Positions 58,466 to 64,000 of a stretch of 64,000 nucleotides of DNA are shown piece after piece. Under the pieces are notes generated by a model. It was given only the letters and a program-made list of their open reading frames with translations. It was not told where the DNA came from and did not search any database. The translations under genes were made by a program, and so were the position numbers. This DNA is from Shimia thalassica (lineage in GTDB: Bacteria; Pseudomonadota; Alphaproteobacteria; Rhodobacterales; Rhodobacteraceae), in the NCBI RefSeq assembly GCF_001458215.1, contig NZ_CYTW01000001.1:1860001-1924000 (forward strand), given 5' to 3'. Positions within the stretch are counted from its first letter, which is position 1. Each line of letters starts with the position of its first letter.

Positions 58466-59869
58466 GGGCGCAAACAGACGGGCAATGGGCGCGCCAAGCC
58501 TGATCCATAAAGGATGGTCGCCAAGCGATTTTTCCAGCAGGTAGGATTGCGCAAAATCCGCCTCAAGCATGGTCGCGACGTTTTCGGCAGCCCGATGATC
58601 AAAGAACATTGCGGTCTCTTCAAAGTTCAAACGGCATGACCTGTTGTCGAGGTTGATGGTACCCACCGAGGCAATGCTGTTGTCCACCAAAAGCACTTTT
58701 TGATGGATGAAGCCGTTGTCATAAACAAAGAACTTTACACCCGCATCTCGCAGGTCGTCGAAATAGTCGAAGGCGGCCAGATAGGTTGACCAGTGATCGG
58801 CCTTGCCAGGGACGAGAATACGCACATCAATGCCTTGCAAGGCGGCAATTTTCAAAGCGGATCCAATGTCGGCATCGGGCACGAAATACGGCGACGTGAT
58901 CCAGATCCGTTTGCGGGCGGCGCGGATGGCGGCACAGAAATAGAGGTTTCCCGTCTCCATCTCGTCCGCTGGACCGGGGGCCAGCAACAGCGCATCCATG
59001 TTCTCGTCGGCGCGGGGTGCCTGCCAGAACAGATCATCCAGAAGGCTTTGCTCTGTGGCCCAATGCCAGTCTTCACAAAAGACCAGCTGCAGCTGCGCCA
59101 CGATGGGCCCGCGCAGATGAACATGCGTATCCCGCCAGTGTCCGAGGCCCGGATCGCGCCCCATATATTCGTCACCGACATTCAACCCGCCGGTAAATCC
59201 AACGCGTCCGTCCACGATCACGGTCTTGCGGTGATTGCGAAAGTTGACCTGAAGCCGGTTCGTCGGCCCACGAAGGGCATTGGTGTCCAGTATTTCAACG
59301 CCTGCTTGGGTCAGCTCTTCGATATAGATGCGCGACAACTGGTTGCTTCCGATCGAATCGTACAGAAACCGCACCTTGACACCTCGTGACCGCGCCCGAA
59401 GAAGATGGTCGCGCAACGTACCGCCCAATGCGTCATCCCGCACGATATAGAACTGAAGCAAGATATAGGTTTCAGCGGCGTCAATCGCTTCAAAAATCGC
59501 ATCAAACGTTTCTTCACCGTCGATCAGCAAATCCATCGCATTGCCCGAAACCACAGGGGCCGCGGCCAAACGTTCGAAGGTGGCATAGCCGACATCATCC
59601 GCATCACCCACCGCCGCATGGATGGCACGGGATGCTTCGATACCTTCGACAACGCGTTCGGTTTCACGCCGCTTTACGACATAACCGGCGAACTTTTTGT
59701 GACCCAGAAACAGATAGCTCAAAATCCCGAGGTAAGGCGCCGCGAGCAGAAAGACGACCCAGGCCACAGAACCCTGCGGGGTGCGTGCATTCTGAACCGC
59801 GCGAAACGCAAAATAGATGGCAACACTTTCCAGCGCGATAAAAAGGATCAACGAAAAGGTCGTATACAT
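58457..59869 (-). CDS. cls: Cardiolipin synthase (phospholipase D superfamily)
   Basis: This 470-residue enzyme joins two phosphatidylglycerols to make cardiolipin. It has two N-terminal transmembrane helices and two HKD motifs: NHRKTVIVDGRVGFTGG and IHQKVLLVDNSIASVGT. I take ATG 59869, which has ggag nine bases upstream; a GTG at 59881 overlaps that site. The 3' end overlaps the BrkB gene on the other strand by 9 bases. Confidence 0.92.
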   Translation of the reverse strand: MYTTFSLILFIALESVAIYFAFRAVQNARTPQGSVAWVVFLLAAPYLGILSYLFLGHKKFAGYVVKRRETERVVEGIEASRAIHAAVGDADDVGYATFERLAAAPVVSGNAMDLLIDGEETFDAIFEAIDAAETYILLQFYIVRDDALGGTLRDHLLRARSRGVKVRFLYDSIGSNQLSRIYIEELTQAGVEILDTNALRGPTNRLQVNFRNHRKTVIVDGRVGFTGGLNVGDEYMGRDPGLGHWRDTHVHLRGPIVAQLQLVFCEDWHWATEQSLLDDLFWQAPRADENMDALLLAPGPADEMETGNLYFCAAIRAARKRIWITSPYFVPDADIGSALKIAALQGIDVRILVPGKADHWSTYLAAFDYFDDLRDAGVKFFVYDNGFIHQKVLLVDNSIASVGTINLDNRSCRLNFEETAMFFDHRAAENVATMLEADFAQSYLLEKSLGDHPLWIRLGAPIARLFAPLL

Positions 59870-60044
59870 TTGCGTCTCCACGCTCGGGCCTTGGTGAATT
59901 GAAGCAAGATAGCGAAATGTGACGCAAGGGAAAAGCCAGCCAATCCAGATTACACAACAGACGCGCAGTGGCGGGGATTGCGCGTTGCGGCCTGTTAGGT
60001 ATTGTCACCCCAAGTCGAAGGTTGCAGGCAGGAGGGGCTGTTTC

Positions 60045-61634
60045 ATGGATACGATATCAGATTTTTTCAATTCAAAAGCAAATACTTATAAAGACAACCT
60101 GTTCTTGCTGGTGCCCGAGGATACCGCGCGTCTGTATCATCCGAAGGGGTACGAGATCTCGTATGGAGTGGCGCTTCAGACGGTTTTGCAATGGCAAACA
60201 AAACTCCGCGATGCTGGATACGGCCACGGCCACCGGATTGCGGTTTTGCTGGGAAACCGGCCCGAGATGATCCTGCTCAAACTGGCACTGAACGGGCTTG
60301 GTATAAGCTGGGTGCCCGTCAATCCCGATTACCGTCCGGCTGAGCTTTCCTATCTTCTTGAAGACAGCAAAGCCGATCTTACGATCACCGCGCCAGAGCT
60401 TGGCGGATTGATGCAAAAGGGGATCGCCGCCTCGGATCATGCGGTGCAGGTGGTCGAACTGGATCATGATCTACCTGCGTTGCCAATGGCATCACGCAAG
60501 GTTTCTTCTGAGGGCATCTCGGGCGAGACCGAGGCCAGCCTGATCTATACCTCGGGCACCACAGGACGGCCAAAGGGATGCATCATGAGCCACGCCTATG
60601 AGCTGGATATGGGGCGCTGGTATGCAAGCCGTGGCGGGCTTCTGGATTTCAGGGAAGGTCAGGACCGGCTCTATTGTCCGCTTCCTCTGTTTCACGTCAA
60701 CGCCGCCATTCTGGTGTTGTTTTGCATGATTGAAACGGGCAATTGTCACATTATCCCCGAACGGTTCCGCGCCTCTGCGTGGTGGCGTGAACTGTCGGAA
60801 ACAAAGGCAACCGTCGCGCATTACCTTGGCATTGTCATTCCTGCGCTCATGAACCTTCCAGAAGGGGAATGGGATCACAAAAACACGCTTCGGTTTGCGG
60901 TTGGGGCGGGTGTGGAACCAACGCTTCATGCACCATTTGAAGAGCGGTTCGGCTTTCCCTTGATCGAGGTCTGGGGCATGACCGAAATGTGCCGCATCAT
61001 TTGCGCCAACACGGAACCCCGCGCCATCGACACGCGCGCCTTTGGGCGTCCGGTGCCCGGATTGGATGTGCGTGTTGTAGACGAAAAAGATGTCGAAGTT
61101 CCCCGTGGCACTGCGGGTGAAATGGTGATCAGGTTTGATAGAGACACGCCGCGCAAGGGGGCATTTTCCGGCTACCTGAACCTGCCGGAGGCCACAGAGG
61201 ACGCCTGGCGTGGGGGATGGTTCCATACGGGTGATACGGTCACCATGGACGACACCGGCATGCTTTGTTTTGTGGACCGCAAAAAGAATATCATCCGCCG
61301 GTCCGGTGAAAACATCGCGGCCGCCGAGATCGAAGCCTGCCTGCAGGATCATCCTGCCGTTGAACGTGTTGCGGTCATGGCTGTGGCCGATGCCATGCGG
61401 GATGAAGAGGTGCTGGCCTGTATCATGTGCGCGTCCGAGGACACGTCGGCAGATGAGTTGTTCGACTGGTGTTTTGAGCGGTTGAGTTACTACAAGGCAC
61501 CGGGATGGATCAGGTTCGTGACCGATATTCCAGTGACAGGCACGCAGAAGATCCAGAAACACGCGATGTTTGACAACGACAGCGACCCGACAGAAGGCGC
61601 CACGGATTTCCGCGCCCGCAAGAAACGCGGTTAG
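60045..61634 (+). CDS. Acyl-CoA synthetase (AMP-forming)
   Basis: This 529-residue ligase is of the acyl-adenylate-forming superfamily. ATG 60045 is chosen because of the strong ggagggg ribosome site; the open frame further upstream overlaps the promoter region. The P-loop-like motif is YTSGTTGRPKGCIMSH (about 168-183), with GMTEMCRI and the hinge/C-terminal region GDTVTMDDTGMLCFVDRKKN, and the acylation motif KNIIRRSGENIAAAEIE. It resembles CaiC and related carboxylate-CoA ligases, but the substrate is unknown. No operon partner is on this strand. Confidence 0.88.
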   Translation: MDTISDFFNSKANTYKDNLFLLVPEDTARLYHPKGYEISYGVALQTVLQWQTKLRDAGYGHGHRIAVLLGNRPEMILLKLALNGLGISWVPVNPDYRPAELSYLLEDSKADLTITAPELGGLMQKGIAASDHAVQVVELDHDLPALPMASRKVSSEGISGETEASLIYTSGTTGRPKGCIMSHAYELDMGRWYASRGGLLDFREGQDRLYCPLPLFHVNAAILVLFCMIETGNCHIIPERFRASAWWRELSETKATVAHYLGIVIPALMNLPEGEWDHKNTLRFAVGAGVEPTLHAPFEERFGFPLIEVWGMTEMCRIICANTEPRAIDTRAFGRPVPGLDVRVVDEKDVEVPRGTAGEMVIRFDRDTPRKGAFSGYLNLPEATEDAWRGGWFHTGDTVTMDDTGMLCFVDRKKNIIRRSGENIAAAEIEACLQDHPAVERVAVMAVADAMRDEEVLACIMCASEDTSADELFDWCFERLSYYKAPGWIRFVTDIPVTGTQKIQKHAMFDNDSDPTEGATDFRARKKRG

Positions 61635-61650
61635 GTCAGCCTCATGAAAA

Positions 61651-61690
61651 AAAGGGCAGGGCGGTCACATGACCACTCTGCCCTTTGTCT
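61651..61690. terminator. Terminator between the acyl-CoA synthetase gene and the convergent methyltransferase gene
   Basis: AAAGGGCAG and CTGCCCTTT (61651-61659 and 61678-61686), with further inner pairing of GGTCA and TGACC, form a long stem with A and T runs outside. It can act in both directions. Confidence 0.8.
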
Positions 61691-61713
61691 GTTTAGGACC
61701 TTGCAAACAAGGG

Positions 61714-62796
61714 TCAGGCGCGACGGCGACGACCGCCAGCACGACCACCGCGTCCACGGCCTTCTTCACCGGCTTTGGCAGGGACCTTGTTAAACTTGAT
61801 CCATTCGCCACCGGATTCATCGTTGTTTGTCAAGAAGTTGGCAGCGCGGATGGCTTCCATTTCCTTGCCTGCACGTGGCTTGGTCGAGCCCAGCCCGAAC
61901 ATCTGACAGAAGGTTTCGTCATCCATATCGGCGGGGATGATGATACCGGCAGCTTCGATTTCCGCTTTTTTCTCGGCCAGCTTTTTCGGACCAACAGGCA
62001 GGGCAATCGGGTTCATGATCGCTGAGGTCATGCCGGTCGCCATCGCCATCGGCAGGAAGGCGTTGTTGATGCCGTGGCGGTTCGGCAGACCAAACGAGAT
62101 GTTCGATGCACCGCAAGTGGTGTTCACACCCAGTTCATTGCGCAGACGACGGTTCAGTTCGAACACCTGCAAACCGGCGGTGCCCATCGCGCCGATAGGC
62201 ATCACAAGAGGGTCAACCACGATGTCATGGGCCGGAATGCCGAAATCAGCCGCACGTTCCACGATCTTTTTGGCAACCGCAAAGCGCACTTCGGGGTCTT
62301 CCGAAATACCGGTGTCATCGTTGGAAATCGCAACAACAGGCACGTTGTATTTTTTGACCAGCGGCAAAACCAGCTCGAGGCGTTCTTCTTCACCTGTGAC
62401 CGAGTTCAGCAGCGGGCGGCCTTCGGCAGCTTCCAGACCTGCTTCAAGCGCGCCGGGAACCGACGAGTCAATGCAGAGCGGGCAGTCGGTGATCGCCTGA
62501 ACGCGTTTCACGAGTTCGCGCATCAGTTCCGGCTCGACAAAGTTGTTGTCGGCATAACGGGGATCTTCGGCCATTTTGTTCGAGAAAACAGCGCCCGAGT
62601 TGATGTCGAGAACAGTTGCACCTGCAGCAACCTGAGCCAAAGCATCGGCTTCAACACGGCTAAAGTCGCCGGCTTCCAACTCGGCATTCAGGATTTTGCG
62701 GCCCGTGGGGTTGATGCGCTCACCGATAACGGTGAACGGTTGATCAAACCCCATGATTGTTGTTTTTGATTTAGATTCAATAATAGTACGGGTCAT
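61714..62796 (-). CDS. Methyltetrahydrofolate:corrinoid methyltransferase (pterin-binding domain protein)
   Basis: This 360-residue protein is built on the pterin-binding TIM barrel shared by dihydropteroate synthase and MetH. Motifs are IGERINPTGRK near the start, QVAAGATVLDINSGAVF, CIDSSVPGALEAGLEAAEG and DIVVDPLVMPIGA. It moves a methyl group between methyl-THF and a corrinoid protein, as in glycine betaine or methylamine demethylation. The C-terminal tail is a run of Gly and Arg (RGRGGRAGGRRRRA), unusual for the family. An aagga ribosome site precedes ATG 62796. It is the last gene of a - strand operon with the MetF-like and virulence-factor-domain genes. Confidence 0.88.
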   Translation of the reverse strand: MTRTIIESKSKTTIMGFDQPFTVIGERINPTGRKILNAELEAGDFSRVEADALAQVAAGATVLDINSGAVFSNKMAEDPRYADNNFVEPELMRELVKRVQAITDCPLCIDSSVPGALEAGLEAAEGRPLLNSVTGEEERLELVLPLVKKYNVPVVAISNDDTGISEDPEVRFAVAKKIVERAADFGIPAHDIVVDPLVMPIGAMGTAGLQVFELNRRLRNELGVNTTCGASNISFGLPNRHGINNAFLPMAMATGMTSAIMNPIALPVGPKKLAEKKAEIEAAGIIIPADMDDETFCQMFGLGSTKPRAGKEMEAIRAANFLTNNDESGGEWIKFNKVPAKAGEEGRGRGGRAGGRRRRA

Positions 62797-62810
62797 AGTT
62801 GATCCTTGGT

Positions 62811-63734
62811 TTAGGCGTTTGCAGGCGCAGTAGACGCGCCGCCATTGTCGATGGCCCAGTTGGCATTTGTCTTGATGCCGCCCAGTGGGAAGAAGTGGAC
62901 TTTTTCGATGTTGAAATCCGGATTGGCCGCTTTGTGGGCTGCCAGCTCATTGATCACATCATGTGGTTCATAGGGCAAAAGAAGCTTCGAGACGTCCATC
63001 GCGCGCTTTTGCAGCACTTTCACAGACGGTCCCACACCACAGGCAATGGCGAATTTGATCATGGTCTGAAGCTTGGCCGGACCCGCAATGCCAATGTGGA
63101 CCGGAATATCGATGCCCGCTTCTTTCAGGCCGTTGGCCCATTCGATGATCGGTTTTGCCTCAAAGCAGAATTGTGTGGCCAGAGCCATCTGTGCATCTGT
63201 GGTTTCAGAGAATTTCTGTTTCCAGCGCAATGCATCGTCAACGTTCTTGGACGATCCGTCGGGATCAATGTCTTTGTTGCCTTCGGGGTGGCCGGCCACG
63301 TGCAGATTTGTGAATCCGGCTTTGTCGAACAGGCCGGTTTCCAAAAGTTGCATCGAGCAATGGAAATCACCGTGGGGCTTGTCGACACCACCTGCCAGCA
63401 AAAGCGCTTCTTTGACGTCGGCTTCGCCCTGATACATGGCGATCCAGTTTTCCAGCATCGCCTTGTCGTGAATGATACGGGCCGGGAAGTGCGGCATCAC
63501 GGGATAGCCATCTTCGTTCAGACGCTTTGCCGTGGCCACCATGTCTTCGATGGGGGTGCCTTCGATGTGCGCGATGTAGACGCGGGTGCCTTCGGGCAAC
63601 AACGCGCGGAAATCTTCGACCTTGGCGGCCGTACGCGGCATCACTTCAATCGAATAGCCTTTCAGAAAGGCTTCGACTTCGGGGGTGACGGTTTTGGTGT
63701 CGTCCGTCTTTTTCTTGAAACTCAACAAAGCCAT
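62811..63734 (-). CDS. Methylenetetrahydrofolate reductase-like protein
   Basis: This 307-residue TIM-barrel protein resembles MetF. ATG 63734 has a gggagg ribosome site; ATG 63764 is further upstream. Recognisable pieces include VYIAHIEGTPIEDMVATAKR, LLLAGGVDKPHGDFHCSMQL, HVAGHPEGNKDIDPDGSSKN and QFCFEAKPIIEWANGLKEAG. It should interconvert 5,10-methylene-THF and 5-methyl-THF in a methyl-oxidation route with the next gene. It differs from biosynthetic MetF, and the operon suggests a catabolic role. The upstream gene's stop lies just before the 63734 start. Confidence 0.85.
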   Translation of the reverse strand: MALLSFKKKTDDTKTVTPEVEAFLKGYSIEVMPRTAAKVEDFRALLPEGTRVYIAHIEGTPIEDMVATAKRLNEDGYPVMPHFPARIIHDKAMLENWIAMYQGEADVKEALLLAGGVDKPHGDFHCSMQLLETGLFDKAGFTNLHVAGHPEGNKDIDPDGSSKNVDDALRWKQKFSETTDAQMALATQFCFEAKPIIEWANGLKEAGIDIPVHIGIAGPAKLQTMIKFAIACGVGPSVKVLQKRAMDVSKLLLPYEPHDVINELAAHKAANPDFNIEKVHFFPLGGIKTNANWAIDNGGASTAPANA

Positions 63735-63760
63735 TACGGCCTCCCATAGCGCGTTGCGGG

Positions 63761-64000
63761 TCATTCCCGGCCTTCATTGTCGATCAAGGCTTTCAAACGG
63801 GCCTGATCGTATTCCGCCTCGAGACGGGCTGCTTCGGCGGCAACCACGTCTGCTGCTTCACCTTCAACCGGATATGGGGTGGCTTTGCGCCACTCCGCCA
63901 GATACGCGTCAGCGTCTTTTGCACCAATTTTCATGGCCGCGCGGTCGATTGCCTGCTCAAAACGTTCAGTCAATTGAACCTTGGCGCCACGGCGCCCTTT
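63761..64000 (-). CDS. 'Virulence factor' domain protein, C-terminal part
   Basis: The frame is open to the right edge of the window, so the start lies outside. The visible end reads ...KGRRGAKVQLTERFEQAIDR and then GAKDADAYLAEWRKATP, typical of the small 'virulence factor' domain found in Rhodobacterales one-carbon operons. The final part is helical and charged. The TTG at 63973 is probably not the start. Despite the name there is no evidence of virulence; the context points to methyl-group metabolism with the MetF-like and corrinoid methyltransferase genes. Confidence 0.72.
   Translation of the reverse strand, partial: KGRRGAKVQLTERFEQAIDRAAMKIGAKDADAYLAEWRKATPYPVEGEAADVVAAEAARLEAEYDQARLKALIDNEGRE

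Overview
The window looks like a chromosomal segment of a marine alphaproteobacterium of the Rhodobacterales (Roseobacter type). The reasons are a trgA-trgB-cysK block as known from Rhodobacter sphaeroides, a TRAP-TAXI transporter, branched-chain-amide-type ABC transport with an NtrC-like regulator, a corrinoid methyltransferase/MetF/'virulence factor' operon, and moderate-to-high GC. No insertion sequence, CRISPR array, rRNA or phage gene was seen. One tRNA-Ser(GGA) is present.

Layout. 1-7985: end of a class V aminotransferase, a cyclopropane fatty acid synthase, trgA, trgB, cysK, a DUF3772-type MscS channel and an AlaX-type editing protein, all on +. 8078-8167: tRNA-Ser. 8497-40899: the standout region. 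Three closely packed + strand genes encode (A) a membrane-fusion protein with tandem N-terminal GAF-like domains, (B) a PqqD-like / M50 site-2-protease / HlyD fusion, and (C) a protein that aligns by eye with SecA but has lost the Walker A and DEAD-type motifs. They precede one 24,660-bp gene for an 8219-residue cell-surface protein with an LEPR-XLL type N-terminal signal, long beta-strand adhesin repeats, Calx-beta-like modules and a C-terminal RTX-like array. Facing it are a small periplasmic adaptor (HlyD type, -) and a SapC-family protein (+). I propose that this set is a dedicated export and processing system for the giant protein. No outer-membrane channel or type I ABC ATPase lies in the window.

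41000-55648 is entirely on - and reads like one sensing, uptake and catabolism module. A sensor kinase, an NtrC-family regulator whose sigma54-contact loop is altered, and a periplasmic binding protein lie upstream. A complete Liv-type ABC transporter, an iron-dependent alcohol dehydrogenase, a cyclase-family hydrolase and a TRAP-TAXI transporter follow. An 18-bp palindromic site occurs twice upstream of the Liv operon and once at the start of the kinase gene, which makes it a good candidate operator.

56129-64000: an AraC-family regulator, a YihY/BrkB membrane protein, a cardiolipin synthase, an acyl-CoA synthetase and a - strand one-carbon operon (virulence-factor domain protein, MetF-like reductase, methyltetrahydrofolate:corrinoid methyltransferase) whose first visible gene runs off the right edge.
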